The notes: generated from the letters alone by a model not told the origin. A stretch of DNA of 64,000 nucleotides from Sphingomonas sp. (GCF_017304615.1 NZ_JAFKLZ010000002.1:806001-870000); one strand, 5' to 3'; positions 16,752 through 26,172 are shown, counted from the stretch's first letter. Numbers and translations: made by a program.

Positions 16752-19184
16752 CTACCAGTCGACGGCAAAGCCCAGGCGTGCGTTGAGGGGGCGCAACGGT
16801 GTCAGCTGATTCCGCGTCACCAAGGTGAACGGGTTGCCGAAGGCGAAACGGTTGGCCTGGTTGTTGCCGGCATTGTCGACGGTCAGCGACAGTTCGACGT
16901 TGCGCCACTGCAACCCCGCGCTGGCGCCCAGCACGGCGTAATTCCCCTGATTGACGTCGAGAAGATCGCCGGTGCCCAGCACCGACCGGCCGACATAATC
17001 GACCGTCGCACCGATCCGGGGGCTGAGGTTCCCCGCGGTCCATTCGTATGACAAGCCAATGTGCGATGCGAATGGCGGCGTTTCGGGCAAGCGGCGATTG
17101 TCGCGCTTCGATTGGTCCGCAATCGGCCCCGTGACTCGATTGTTCGTCAGCAGGAACGCGGCGCGTAGGTTGAGGCCGGCGACCGGGATCCAGTCCAGAT
17201 TCCCCTCCAGCGTCGCGATCCGCGCATCGCCGATATTGGCCGTATAGGGCTGCCCCCGCGCGCTGATCAGGTCGGCTTGAATGCCATGCCAGCGAGCGAA
17301 GGATATGCCGCCCGACAAGGAGACTCCGATCGGGCCGTCCCGCAGTTTGCGGATGCCGAGTTCGCCGACCGTGATCGAATCGGCCCGGTAATCGGCGACT
17401 CGTCCCACTCCGGGCGCAACCGCCAGACCGCCGGTGCGATAACCGGTCTGAAAGCGGGCATAGGCCGCCAGCCGCGGCGCGATCGTCCAGGACAAAGCGA
17501 TCGTCGGATCGACTCGCTGGGTCGACCGGCCCTTGACGAAATTCTCGGAGCGCGGCCGGCTCGACGGCTCGCCATCGACGCGCGCATAGGTCGCGCGGCC
17601 ACCGAACGTCGCGAACAAGCCGGGTAGTACGCCGAACGTCGCTTCGCCGAACGCCGATCCCGCCTTGGTCACGTTGGTGACGCCGATGATGTTGGGCGGG
17701 GCGTCGGGCGAGCCGATCGATCGCGACAAGATGTCGCGGTCGGAAATGAACGTGAAGCCGCCGACCCACGAATTGCCGTTGGGCAAGGAGCGCGAGAGGC
17801 GCGTTTCCTGGCTCAAAAGCTGTTTGCGTCGCGTGGAGGTGTAGGTCGCCGGCGTTCGCGGCATTCCGGGCGCCGGCGGCGGCGTCGCGTCGAATTGATC
17901 GCTCGACCGATAGCCGACGATACCCGTGGCCGATGTCAGTTGCAGCCCGTCGTCCCACTCCTTCGACACGACCGCACGGCCGAACAGCAGCCGGTTGCTG
18001 AACGGTTGCGCGATCGACGAACGGCGCTTCAGTGGCGCTTCGGCGCGTTCGGCATATTGTCCGTCGCTGGTATCGATCTGCTGCGCTGCGCCACTCAGGT
18101 CGATCCGCCATCCATCGCCCGCGACCCAGCGGAGCGCGGCTCGCCCGCCGACCGTGTCCGTGCGATTTACGTTGGACAGCCGACGCATCGAGTCGTCGAT
18201 ATAGCCGCCGTCGCGGACTCGGTACGCGACCATGCGGAGACCGAGCCTATCGGCAACGATGGGGAGGTTGATCATGCCCGCCGCGTCGAACCCGGGGCTG
18301 CCACCTTTCGTGGCGGTCGCGCCGCCCGCGATGCTCGCCCCAACCTTGTCGAGCGCGACGGGGTTGGAATTGAGCCGGATAACGCCGCCGATCGCGCCCG
18401 CGCCGTAGAGCGTGCCTTGCGGCCCCTCCATCACCTCGACGGACTTGACGTCGTAGAGCCGCAGCCCGGGATCGGGGCCGGAATAGTTGAGCTGGACGTC
18501 GTCCAGATAGATGCTGACCGTCGATTGCGTGCTGCCGTTGAAGCTGCTGTCGGCGACGCCGCGAATGAACACCTTGTTGCGGCCAGCGCCGAGTTGCGTA
18601 CTCTGGAGGATCGGCTGGGTCCGCGCCAGATCGGACATGTTGCCGTCGCTGATGCTATCCGTCGGCAGTCGCCGTTCGACCACCGTCAGGCTGCCGGGAT
18701 AGCGCAATAAGGGCACGCGTTGCTTGCTGGCGGTCACGACGATGTCGGGCTGGGCCTCGGGCCGCGCGGGCGCGGTGGGCACAGCGCGGCGCGGCGCGAT
18801 CTTGGCGGCAGCACGGACGACGCGATAGCCGCCGCCGGGCATCGAGATCGCACGAAAACCGGTACCGTCGAGCAGTAGCGCCAGCGCCTTGCGCACCGGC
18901 ATGGTTCCCGAAACCCCGCGCGTCCTGACCTGACGCAGCGCCGGTTCGGTGCTGACGATTTCGACGTTCGTCTCCCTCGCCAGCGTCACCAGCGCGACGT
19001 CCAATGTCGTTGCGGGGATCGAGATGATGGCATCGCGCGCTATCGCCGGGTGCGGGGAATAGATGGCCCCCGCGATCAACAGCGCAAAAAGATCAACGCG
19101 TAGGCGGCGCGCCGTTCGACAATATCCACCGCTGCCCGTCACGCCGCCAATTCGCCCCGATCGCTGTGGCCAGATGCGGTACAT
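16752..19184 (-). CDS. FecA-like TonB-dependent receptor with STN signalling domain
   Basis: About 810 residues. After an Arg-rich n-region and hydrophobic signal (VDLFALLIAGAI) comes an STN domain: AIISIPATTLDVALVTLARETNVEIVS, then VRKALALLLDGTGFRAI and GGGYRVV. This periplasmic domain passes ligand-binding to FecR-type anti-sigma factors. Then follow a TonB box (QPDIVVTASKQRV), plug motifs (NKVFIRGVADSSF, VKSVEVMEGPQGTLYGAGAIGGVI) and a barrel ending LNARLGFAVDW. The start is uncertain because the gene overlaps fecR: I give ATG 19184; GTG 19142 would give a shorter, equally good signal peptide. Gene order sigma, fecR, receptor makes it the transducer of a cell-surface signalling system. The ligand could be a siderophore or another large molecule. 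Confidence 0.92.
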   Translation of the reverse strand: MYRIWPQRSGRIGGVTGSGGYCRTARRLRVDLFALLIAGAIYSPHPAIARDAIISIPATTLDVALVTLARETNVEIVSTEPALRQVRTRGVSGTMPVRKALALLLDGTGFRAISMPGGGYRVVRAAAKIAPRRAVPTAPARPEAQPDIVVTASKQRVPLLRYPGSLTVVERRLPTDSISDGNMSDLARTQPILQSTQLGAGRNKVFIRGVADSSFNGSTQSTVSIYLDDVQLNYSGPDPGLRLYDVKSVEVMEGPQGTLYGAGAIGGVIRLNSNPVALDKVGASIAGGATATKGGSPGFDAAGMINLPIVADRLGLRMVAYRVRDGGYIDDSMRRLSNVNRTDTVGGRAALRWVAGDGWRIDLSGAAQQIDTSDGQYAERAEAPLKRRSSIAQPFSNRLLFGRAVVSKEWDDGLQLTSATGIVGYRSSDQFDATPPPAPGMPRTPATYTSTRRKQLLSQETRLSRSLPNGNSWVGGFTFISDRDILSRSIGSPDAPPNIIGVTNVTKAGSAFGEATFGVLPGLFATFGGRATYARVDGEPSSRPRSENFVKGRSTQRVDPTIALSWTIAPRLAAYARFQTGYRTGGLAVAPGVGRVADYRADSITVGELGIRKLRDGPIGVSLSGGISFARWHGIQADLISARGQPYTANIGDARIATLEGNLDWIPVAGLNLRAAFLLTNNRVTGPIADQSKRDNRRLPETPPFASHIGLSYEWTAGNLSPRIGATVDYVGRSVLGTGDLLDVNQGNYAVLGASAGLQWRNVELSLTVDNAGNNQANRFAFGNPFTLVTRNQLTPLRPLNARLGFAVDW

Positions 19185-20055
19185 CCCGATCGGCGGCTCC
19201 CGTGAAGCGAAGCATGCCGGTAAAAGGCCGGGCGGACAAGTCGGGGTCGGCGACGACGTCGGCGCCGTAAAGCCGGTTGAATGTCGCGATTGCTTCACCG
19301 ACCGTCGCGCCGTCGAAACTGAGGTCGCCGCTCCGCCATCCGCCGACCGACTCCGGCGACACCTTGCTCCGCACCGCGCTCCCGCTCCGCTGGTCGATGG
19401 TCAGCGCATCGCCGCGGACCAGCGTCACGCCGTCGCGGCCGGGTTCGACGCTCACCGACCCCTCGGCCACGGCCACGGTTACCTTGTCGCCTTCGCGATC
19501 GACGTTGAACACCGTACCGAGATCGCGAATCGTGATCCCGCCCGTCTTGATCGCGAAAGGCCGGTCGGCGTCGTGCCGGACGTGGAAGGTCGCTTCACCC
19601 TGTTGGAGTGATGCGACGCGCGGATCGGCGCGGTCCAGCCGGATACGCGTGCCGCCGCTCATTTCGATGCGGGTGCCGTCATCCAGCGCGACCATGCGGC
19701 GTTCGCCGGGTTTCGTGGCGAGCTCGTACGGCGCAGGGCGCGTGGCGAGCATGCCAGGCGCCAGCAATGCGGCGATTGCCGCGGCGGCCGCCGCGCCGCC
19801 CGCGACGAACCACCGGCGCGACCGGGAATTGTCGTTCGCTGCCTCGGGCACCGGCTCGGGAAAGCGCGCATCGCCGACGATGTGGTCCTCACGCGCGACG
19901 ATGTCATAGGCTGCGGCGTGGGCCGGGTCAGCCTCGAGCCAGGCGACGAAATCGCCCCATTCGTCGTCACGCGCTTCGGCCAGGCGCACATGCCAGCCGA
20001 TCGCCTGATCGATGATTGCACCCCGTTCAATCTGCACGATCCGGGCCCCTTTCAT
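19093..20055 (-). CDS. FecR-family anti-sigma/sigma-regulator
   Basis: About 320 residues. The cytoplasmic N-terminal DUF4880-type segment (DQAIGWHVRLAEARDDEWGDF, WLEADPAHAAAYD) contacts the sigma factor. One membrane segment follows (FVAGGAAAAAAIAALLAPGM). The periplasmic FecR domain shows GERRMVALDDGTRIEM, LQQGEATFHV and FAIKTGGITIRDLGTVFNV, and the C-terminus has the STN-like repeat GATVGEAIATFNRLYGADVV. I start at ATG 20055, overlapping the sigma gene by 29 bases; GTG 20037 is possible. Its 3' end overlaps the STN receptor. It should hold the ECF sigma factor until the receptor signals. Confidence 0.92.
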   Translation of the reverse strand: MKGARIVQIERGAIIDQAIGWHVRLAEARDDEWGDFVAWLEADPAHAAAYDIVAREDHIVGDARFPEPVPEAANDNSRSRRWFVAGGAAAAAAIAALLAPGMLATRPAPYELATKPGERRMVALDDGTRIEMSGGTRIRLDRADPRVASLQQGEATFHVRHDADRPFAIKTGGITIRDLGTVFNVDREGDKVTVAVAEGSVSVEPGRDGVTLVRGDALTIDQRSGSAVRSKVSPESVGGWRSGDLSFDGATVGEAIATFNRLYGADVVADPDLSARPFTGMLRFTGAADRDVPHLATAIGANWRRDGQRWILSNGAPPTR

Positions 20056-20584
20056 AGTCAGGACGACGCGAGCCCACCGAATCCTCACCGGATCGATCGA
20101 GCCGGTCGTGAATCTTGCGGTACGCGCGCTGCAGCAGCTTCTCGACCCCGCTGACGCTGATCCCCAGATTTTCGGCGATGTCGCGTTGCGGCCGACCTTC
20201 GATGCGGAACAGCCGCAGCGCGGTGGCCATGCGTTCGGGCATGTCGTTCAGCGCGCTCTCGACCGCCTGCCATTCGCTCCGCCCGATCGAGACTCGCTCG
20301 GCATCGGGAAGGTCGTCGGCGTCTGGCTGATGGTCGGCCCAGGCGGCATCGCGCACCACGCGGCGGCTGGCGGCGATGCGGCGATCGGTCGCCAGGTTGG
20401 CGGCGACCCGATAGAGGAACGCCGCAGGCTGATCGACCGGCCGGTCGCTGAGCTGGTCGATCCGCAGCCACATGTCCTGCAACGCATCTTCGGCATCGTC
20501 GCGGCTGCCGAGCCGAGCGGTCAGCAACCGCAGCAGCATCGGCCGCTGCGCAAGGAAAATGGCGGTCAGGCCGCTGTCAGCCAC
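20027..20584 (-). CDS. ECF sigma factor, FecI-like
   Basis: This 185-residue protein has sigma region 2 (LTARLGSRDDAEDALQDMWLRI, FLYRVAANLATDRR) and region 4 (ALNDMPERMATALRLFRIEGRPQRDIAENLGISVSGVEKLLQRAYRKI). The latter includes the helix-turn-helix for the -35 element. I start at GTG 20584 because GGAG lies five bases upstream; longer frames run back into the preceding gene and read as a shadow. Seventeen bases separate it from the ChbG/YdjC gene. It forms a surface-signalling trio with the following FecR and STN receptor. Confidence 0.93.
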   Translation of the reverse strand: MADSGLTAIFLAQRPMLLRLLTARLGSRDDAEDALQDMWLRIDQLSDRPVDQPAAFLYRVAANLATDRRIAASRRVVRDAAWADHQPDADDLPDAERVSIGRSEWQAVESALNDMPERMATALRLFRIEGRPQRDIAENLGISVSGVEKLLQRAYRKIHDRLDRSGEDSVGSRRPDYERGPDRAD

Positions 20585-20601
20585 ACTGCTCCAATCTCGA
20601 G

Positions 20602-21405
20602 TCAGGTCGGAAACGCCAAACCGGCGGCAGCAGCAATGTCGGCGATCGGCAAGTTTCGCAAGGCTTCGGCCTCGCGTTCGCGGGCGGCGGCGATGGTGTC
20701 GCCGGGGCGCTGCCCCGCGCCGGGATGACACATCACGACGTGCATCTTGCCCGGCCGCCGAAGAAAGCGCGGGAAGATGTCGCGATAGTCGCTGGCGAAA
20801 TCATAGTGGCCCGCGAACCCGTCGTTGCACGCTAGCCCATGCGACGCCGCCGCTGCGCGCAGTCCCCGGGAGTGATAGGCGCTGCCGATCGCCTTACCGA
20901 CGAACGGCCGTGCCAAAATGCCCCATGGGCGGTCGGCGCAATTGCGGACCCAGGCGCCGGGCGCGAGGCGGGCTGTCTGGGCCAAAACGATCTCGCGAAT
21001 GTCGGGCAGGGCATGGGCGTGCTGATGCCCGTCGATGAACGCCGGGGGGCGGCCCATCGCGGCGATGAACGAATCGAACTGCGCGACCACCTCGGCCACG
21101 ATCTCCCCTAGCGGAAGCATGCCCCTACGCGCCGATCGCCGCAGGGTCTCAATCGTCGGCAATACACCGTCGGGGGTCAGCCGCGGCATCGCGGTCAGCG
21201 GCCGCTCGCCGGTCAGCGTCAGGTGCAGCCCGATCTGGACGTGATCGGGCAGGCCATTGAGCAGTCTGCTGTCGGCGCGCCAGTTCGGCATTGCGGTCAT
21301 GCAGCCGATCGCGTTGAGCTTTCCGTACCGCGCCAGTCCGGCAATCGTCTCGGTGACGTCGCGCGAGAAGGCGAAATCGTCAGAACATAGAATGAGACGT
21401 GGCAA
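20602..21405 (-). CDS. ChbG/YdjC-family carbohydrate deacetylase (hopanoid HpnK-like)
   Basis: This 267-residue protein starts MPRLILCSDDFAFSRDVTE, with the metal-binding DD pair. It has GLHLTLTGERPL, the DGHQHAHALP motif with metal-binding His residues, and VVMCHPGAG near the C-terminus. These mark the YdjC family, which includes the chitooligosaccharide deacetylase ChbG and HpnK. Here the gene lies directly downstream of a GT2 gene and overlaps it by 26 bases. Together they could build or edit an N-acetyl-sugar-containing glycolipid or glycan. The placement directly before a FecI-type sigma gene, 17 bases apart, is unusual. No signal peptide is visible. Confidence 0.88.
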   Translation of the reverse strand: MPRLILCSDDFAFSRDVTETIAGLARYGKLNAIGCMTAMPNWRADSRLLNGLPDHVQIGLHLTLTGERPLTAMPRLTPDGVLPTIETLRRSARRGMLPLGEIVAEVVAQFDSFIAAMGRPPAFIDGHQHAHALPDIREIVLAQTARLAPGAWVRNCADRPWGILARPFVGKAIGSAYHSRGLRAAAASHGLACNDGFAGHYDFASDYRDIFPRFLRRPGKMHVVMCHPGAGQRPGDTIAAAREREAEALRNLPIADIAAAAGLAFPT

Positions 21406-22249
21406 GGGCCGGCCCCTCGAGCATCTGGAACCGTCGCTCGCGCATGCGATGGCTGAGCAGCCGGCGCCGGGCGAGCCGCCGCGCCAGGAACGAATAGAAG
21501 AACCAGTCCCCGGCCCATGGCGCGGTCGCCAGATAGGTCAGCCGCTCGACCAGTGTCCACCGGATCGAAGCGCGGTCGCGTTTGCGCGGGGAGGGCACGC
21601 ACCAGAGGTCGGACGAGTATCGCATCGTGCCGAACGGCATCACGCGATGGATGATCTCATGATCTTCGAGCACGAAGCTCCAGCGCCGCGGATCGAACCC
21701 TCCGGCTGCCCGCAACGCACTGGCGCGGAACGCCTGGCCGGCGCCGCCGGTATGACATTGCCGGGGCAATAGCCGCGCGACAGCGAGGAACGAGCGCGAT
21801 TTGGCGCGGCGATCCTCATCGTCGGCGTCGGGCGCGACGAAATAGGCACCGGCAATCGCGCAGCCGGGTCGTTCGAGGACGCGCTGCGCCTCGGCCAGGT
21901 AATGCGCGGGGTATATCGTGTCGGCGTCGCACGTCGCGACATAGGGCGTCCGCACCGCGTCGAGTCCCGCGCGCAAGGCGGCGATCTTTCCCGGCGTGCG
22001 TTCGGTGAACAGGGCGTGCGCGATATGGTTATCACGGCACGCCTCGAGCGCGATGATTGCGCTGCCATCGGTCGATCCGTTGTCGATCAGGACGATCGTC
22101 GTCGCCACCGTCTGCCGCGCGAGGCTGGCGATGGTCGCAGCGATATAGTCGCGCTCGTTGAAGAACGGGATCAGCACGGTCCAGTCCGCCGAACGCCGAT
22201 CAGACTGGCGAGCGTCGGTCATCGGGGGTGAGGCGAGGTCGAGATACAT
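21380..22249 (-). CDS. Glycosyltransferase family 2
   Basis: This 289-residue GT-A fold protein has the classic N-terminal motifs WTVLIPFFNERDYIAATI, VLIDNGSTDGS and YVATCDADTIYP, whose DAD is the nucleotide-sugar/metal site. Acceptor-site motifs are HTGGAGQAFRASALRAAGGFDP and FVLEDHEIIHRV (ED). There is no obvious membrane segment, so it is probably a cytoplasmic or peripheral enzyme. I use ATG 22249; ATG 22222 is an alternative but has no upstream Shine-Dalgarno. It overlaps the downstream deacetylase gene and begins a same-strand chain of five genes. Donor and acceptor are unknown. Confidence 0.88.
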   Translation of the reverse strand: MYLDLASPPMTDARQSDRRSADWTVLIPFFNERDYIAATIASLARQTVATTIVLIDNGSTDGSAIIALEACRDNHIAHALFTERTPGKIAALRAGLDAVRTPYVATCDADTIYPAHYLAEAQRVLERPGCAIAGAYFVAPDADDEDRRAKSRSFLAVARLLPRQCHTGGAGQAFRASALRAAGGFDPRRWSFVLEDHEIIHRVMPFGTMRYSSDLWCVPSPRKRDRASIRWTLVERLTYLATAPWAGDWFFYSFLARRLARRRLLSHRMRERRFQMLEGPALATSHSMF

Positions 22250-22557
22250 TTGCCGTCCAGCGGGGCGTCGGTGTTAAAGAAACCGGAGCCGAAACAGGAC
22301 TAAAACGGCTGCCCTCCAGCAGAATGCCGCCCGTCGCTGCGCCGGCACCGGTTTCCGCTGCCCCCGATCTGACGACGACGCGGCGACCTGGGACCCGCAC
22401 ACCCGAACTGCAAAAGTTTACAAATTATTTTCCATGATGCCGCCGCCCGGGTCGCGCCGCAGGGCCTTTAAGACGACGCCGGATGCGCAAACCTCACACC
22501 CGGACGCAAAAATAAGTCGCATGACGCAAGGCACCCGCCCGCCTTAAAAAATGGCGG
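22250..22557. other. Intergenic region between divergent GT2 and membrane-glycosyltransferase genes
   Basis: No convincing gene here. An imperfect inverted repeat has arms at 22279-22291 and 22343-22355 (12 of 13 pairs match, 51-base spacer) and would fall in the leader of the GT2 transcript. An AT-rich patch near 22405-22435 could hold promoter elements for either side. Confidence 0.6.
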
Positions 22558-24048
22558 ATGGAGATGGCGTATTTCACGACGGCGGCGATTCAGAGCCGAC
22601 CGAAGCAAAGCCATTCGCTTGCCCTGTTCGCAGCGCTGCTCGTCATCGTGGTTGCGTTGCGTGCACACGATTTCGGCAATCCGGCCATCCATGTCGATGA
22701 GGAATATTATCTGCTCGTCGGCGACCGGATGCTGCACGGCGCGGTGCCCTATGTCGACGTCTGGGATCGCAAGCCGGTCGGCCTCTTCCTGATCTTCGCG
22801 GCGATCCGGCTGATACCCGGCGACGGCATCATCGCCTATCAAATGATCGCGACGGCGTTCGCTGCGGCGACCGCGGTGCTGGTCGGCAAGGCCGGACGGC
22901 GTCTGGGGGCAAGCCGCGAAGGCGCGTTCGCCGCTGCCGTCGCCTATGTCCTCTGGCTGTCGCTGCTCAGCGGCCGGGGCGGCCAGTCGCCGATATTCTA
23001 CAACCTGTTCGTCGCTGCTGGCGGCCTGCTGACGTTGCGGCTGCCCGATCTTGCCGCCCGGCGCGATGGGCGGGCGATCATCCTCAACGGCGCGGCGACG
23101 TGCGCACTGGCCGGGCTGGCGATCCAGACCAAATATACGCCGATGGTCGAAGGCGCTTTCTTCGGCGTGATGCATGTCGTGTACCTGCGTCGCGCCCGCG
23201 CCTCTTTGGTGATGACGGCCGGCGCGGCGGTGGCGTGGATGGTGCTCGGCATTCTTCCGACCGCGCTGGTTGTCGCCTGGTATTACCAACAGGGACCGGC
23301 GACCTTCGATGCGTTCTGGTTCGCCAATTTTACGTCGGTGGCGCTGCGCCGGGGCTATCCCGCCGCGAAGATCGTGGCTCGCCTAGCCGGCACGACGGCG
23401 CAATTGTTGCCGCTCGTGGTTAGCACCGTCATCGCGTGGCGGCACGTTCCGCGCAGTGCGGAAACATCGATAGCCCTCGGATGGCTGATCGCCGCGCTCG
23501 TCGCGTTCGCCATGATCGGCGCGTTCTTCGACCATTACGCGCTGCCGCTGATGGTCCCGCTGACGATGCTTGCTGCGCCGGTGTTCGGGCGTCACCGCGT
23601 CGCGCTGGGGGCGACGATGAGCTGGGGGGCGATGCTGTTCCTTTTCCACCTCACCACCGAGCCGAACAATGGCACATCCACGCGCGATGTCGCGCGGCTG
23701 ATCAAGGCCGAGAGCGGGCGCGAATGCCCTTATGTCTTTGCCGGGGACGCTGTTCTGTATCTGCTGGCCGACGCCTGCCTGCCGACCCCCTATGCTTTTC
23801 CGTCGACCCTGGCCTATGAACCCGAACGCGGCGCAACCGGCGTCGACGAGGCGGCGGAGGTGCGCAGGATCATCGCCGGGCGTCCGCCCGTCATCGTGAC
23901 GATGGACCATCCGCTCGCGCCATGGAACGAAGCGAGCCTTGCCGTCGTGCGCGCGGCGCTGGCCAGCGACTATCGACTGGTGCTTTCGGCGCCGCGCGGG
24001 CCGGACCGCCTTTTGGTCTATCGCCGCCGCGATGCCGGGAATCGATGA
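22558..24048 (+). CDS. Polytopic membrane glycosyltransferase (GT39/GT83, PMT/ArnT-like)
   Basis: This 496-residue protein has about ten hydrophobic segments. The first periplasmic loop carries HVDEEYYLLVGDRML, the acidic motif where PMT/ArnT-type enzymes bind the lipid-linked sugar, followed by VPYVDVWDRKPVGLFLIFA. The C-terminal soluble tail (CPYVFAGDAVLYLLADA, RPPVIVTMDHPLAPWNE) is like that of other bacterial RgtA/B-like proteins. It should transfer a sugar from a polyprenyl-phosphate donor to an outer-surface acceptor such as lipid A, a protein or a glycan. ATG 22564 is an alternative start. It is divergent from the GT2 gene. Substrate not determinable. Confidence 0.82.
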   Translation: MEMAYFTTAAIQSRPKQSHSLALFAALLVIVVALRAHDFGNPAIHVDEEYYLLVGDRMLHGAVPYVDVWDRKPVGLFLIFAAIRLIPGDGIIAYQMIATAFAAATAVLVGKAGRRLGASREGAFAAAVAYVLWLSLLSGRGGQSPIFYNLFVAAGGLLTLRLPDLAARRDGRAIILNGAATCALAGLAIQTKYTPMVEGAFFGVMHVVYLRRARASLVMTAGAAVAWMVLGILPTALVVAWYYQQGPATFDAFWFANFTSVALRRGYPAAKIVARLAGTTAQLLPLVVSTVIAWRHVPRSAETSIALGWLIAALVAFAMIGAFFDHYALPLMVPLTMLAAPVFGRHRVALGATMSWGAMLFLFHLTTEPNNGTSTRDVARLIKAESGRECPYVFAGDAVLYLLADACLPTPYAFPSTLAYEPERGATGVDEAAEVRRIIAGRPPVIVTMDHPLAPWNEASLAVVRAALASDYRLVLSAPRGPDRLLVYRRRDAGNR

Positions 24049-24128
24049 GATTATTTGGGGGTGGAGGTGCGGGAAGACCGCCTGCGCACCGTCTAGCTTA
24101 ACAGACCCTTACCGCCCGGATTTCCCTT

Positions 24129-24647
24129 ATGCGTTTCACGTTAGCCGCCCTCCCGCTCATCGTTTGCGGGGCCTTCACCGCGACCCCACTAGCGGCGGAG
24201 ACGATCGGAGAGGATGCCGCGCTCTGCCGGGCGGGCCGCGGGCCGGCGGTCGAAGTCGATGTCCAGGGGTTGAAGGACCGCAAGGGCGAGTTGTGGCTCG
24301 AACTGTATCCGGCGACTGCGGCGGATTACCTCGCGCCCGACATGGATCTGGTCGCTGCCGGAAAGACGTTCCGGCGAACTCGCGCCATTGTGCCGGCGTC
24401 GGGCAATGTGGCGATCTGCATCCGCGTTCCGCGTCCGGGCCGCTACGCGTTGATGCTGCGGCACAATCGCGTCGGCCGCGACAAATTCTCGTTCTGGAGC
24501 GACGGCGCGGGCATACCCGCCAACCGCGTGTTGGGGCGCAGCAAGCCGACGGTCGACGAGGCCACGGTGACCGCCGGACCGGGAATTACCACCGTGAACA
24601 TCAAGGTTCAGTATCTGCGCGGTTTCGGGTTCGCGCCGCTCAATTGA
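24129..24647 (+). CDS. DUF2141 family secreted protein
   Basis: This 172-residue protein has a clear signal peptide (MRFTLAALPLIVCGAFTATP, cleavage near LAAE). The body has the DUF2141 beta-sandwich pattern: VEVDVQGLKDRKGELWLELYP, NVAICIRVPRPGRYALMLRHN and KFSFWSDGAGIPAN. The family is common and has no settled function. Two Cys residues could pair in the periplasm. It lies 80 bases after the membrane glycosyltransferase and 130 bases before the M20 peptidase, all in the same direction. Confidence 0.85.
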   Translation: MRFTLAALPLIVCGAFTATPLAAETIGEDAALCRAGRGPAVEVDVQGLKDRKGELWLELYPATAADYLAPDMDLVAAGKTFRRTRAIVPASGNVAICIRVPRPGRYALMLRHNRVGRDKFSFWSDGAGIPANRVLGRSKPTVDEATVTAGPGITTVNIKVQYLRGFGFAPLN

Positions 24648-24777
24648 CGGCGGCGCTGGGGGCTTGACCACGGCCACCTCGTGCCGGTCGAGTTTCGGCC
24701 GAACCGATAACCGTTCCTATCGCCTTGCGCGGAACGGATTGTTGCCCGACAACGCCGGCGTCGCGCGGGAGACGTTG

Positions 24778-26172
24778 ATGAACAGATTGGGCTGGATCGC
24801 TGTAACGGGACTGATGATGGCGGCCGCGGCATCGGCGCAGGTTCGGTCCGCGCATCCAGTCGCCGACGCCGCGGCGCTGGATCTCGCCAAGCGGGCGATT
24901 GCGCTACGGTCGGTCGCGGGTCCGAGCAACAAGACGCCCGAGGTTGCCGCGTTGTTCAAGGCCGCGCTGGTAGCGGGCGGGTTCGCCGACAGCGATGTCG
25001 AGATCACGCGGGTCGATGATACCGCCTATCTGATCGGCACTTGGCCGGGCACCGATCCCACGCTGAAGCCGCTGGTCATTTCCGGCCACATGGACGTGGT
25101 CGAGGCCAAGCCGTCCGACTGGCAGCGCGATCCGTTCACGCCGGTGGTGGAGGATGGCTATCTCTACGGGCGTGGCGCCACCGACATGAAGCTGGACGGT
25201 GCGATCGCGATCGCCGCGCTGACCGAACTGCGCCGCCAGGGGTACAAGCCGCGCCGCACGATCATCATTGAATTTTCCGGTGACGAGGAAACGGTGATGA
25301 AGACGTCGGCGATCATCGCCGAACGGCTCAAGAATGCCGATCTCGTGCTCAATATCGACGGCGGCGGCGGCGTCCTCGACGAAGCGACCGGCAAGCCCGA
25401 ATATTTTACCTGGCAGGGCGCCGAAAAGACCTATGCCGATTTCGAGATCACGATCACCAACCCCGGCGGGCATTCGTCGGCGCCGCGCCCCGTCAACGCC
25501 ATCGTGCAACTATCGCGCGTGCTGGAGCGGATCGGCGCGTATCGTTTCAAGCCCGAGCTGAGCCCGCTGACTCGCGCCGCGCTGACCGCCGCCGCGCCGT
25601 ATGAGGAGCCGGAGATCGGCAAGGCGATGCTGGCGTTCGTCGCCGATCCGACCGACGAACGGGCGATCGCGACGCTGGTTGCCAATCCCAGCACGGTCGG
25701 GCGGATCGGCACGACCTGCGTGGCGACGATGGTCAGCGCAGGACATGCGCTGAACGCGCTGCCGCAGAAAGCGGTCGCCAACATCAATTGCCGCATCTTC
25801 CCCGGCCACAAGCCCGCCGAGATCATGGCGGAGCTGCAACGCGTCGCGGCCGAACCGGCGGCGACGTTCAAGGACGTGACAGAAGGATCGGTGCCCAACG
25901 ACGCCTCGCCGATGCGGCCGGACTTCATCGCCGCCGTCGAAAAGGCGATGCGGCGCATCTATCCGGGTGTCCCGGTCTTCCCGAGCCAGGCGTCGGGTGC
26001 GAGCGACAGCATGTGGTTCCGCTATCACAATGTGCCGAGCTATGGTGCCAGCCCGACCTTCCTCAAGGAATCCGACGACTTCAGCCACGGCCTCAATGAG
26101 CGCACGCCGGTGATGAACATCGCGCCGGGCATCACCTATTACCTGTCGCTGTTCGCCGATCTGTCGAAATAG
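24778..26172 (+). CDS. Exported M20-family metallopeptidase
   Basis: This 464-residue protein starts MNRLGWIAVTGLMMAAAASAQ, a signal peptide, at ATG 24778 with GGGAGA seven bases upstream. M20 motifs are in order: VISGHMDVVEA (His and Asp), YGRGATDMK (bridging Asp), EFSGDEETV (catalytic and metal Glu), NIDGGGG, NPGGHSSAPRPVNAI and DDFSHGLNER with the last metal His. It should act as a di-zinc exo- or dipeptidase in the periplasm. It is followed three bases later by the TPR-sulfotransferase and then a TBDR, a setting that suggests peptide or amino-acyl-compound processing linked to uptake. Confidence 0.9.
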   Translation: MNRLGWIAVTGLMMAAAASAQVRSAHPVADAAALDLAKRAIALRSVAGPSNKTPEVAALFKAALVAGGFADSDVEITRVDDTAYLIGTWPGTDPTLKPLVISGHMDVVEAKPSDWQRDPFTPVVEDGYLYGRGATDMKLDGAIAIAALTELRRQGYKPRRTIIIEFSGDEETVMKTSAIIAERLKNADLVLNIDGGGGVLDEATGKPEYFTWQGAEKTYADFEITITNPGGHSSAPRPVNAIVQLSRVLERIGAYRFKPELSPLTRAALTAAAPYEEPEIGKAMLAFVADPTDERAIATLVANPSTVGRIGTTCVATMVSAGHALNALPQKAVANINCRIFPGHKPAEIMAELQRVAAEPAATFKDVTEGSVPNDASPMRPDFIAAVEKAMRRIYPGVPVFPSQASGASDSMWFRYHNVPSYGASPTFLKESDDFSHGLNERTPVMNIAPGITYYLSLFADLSK

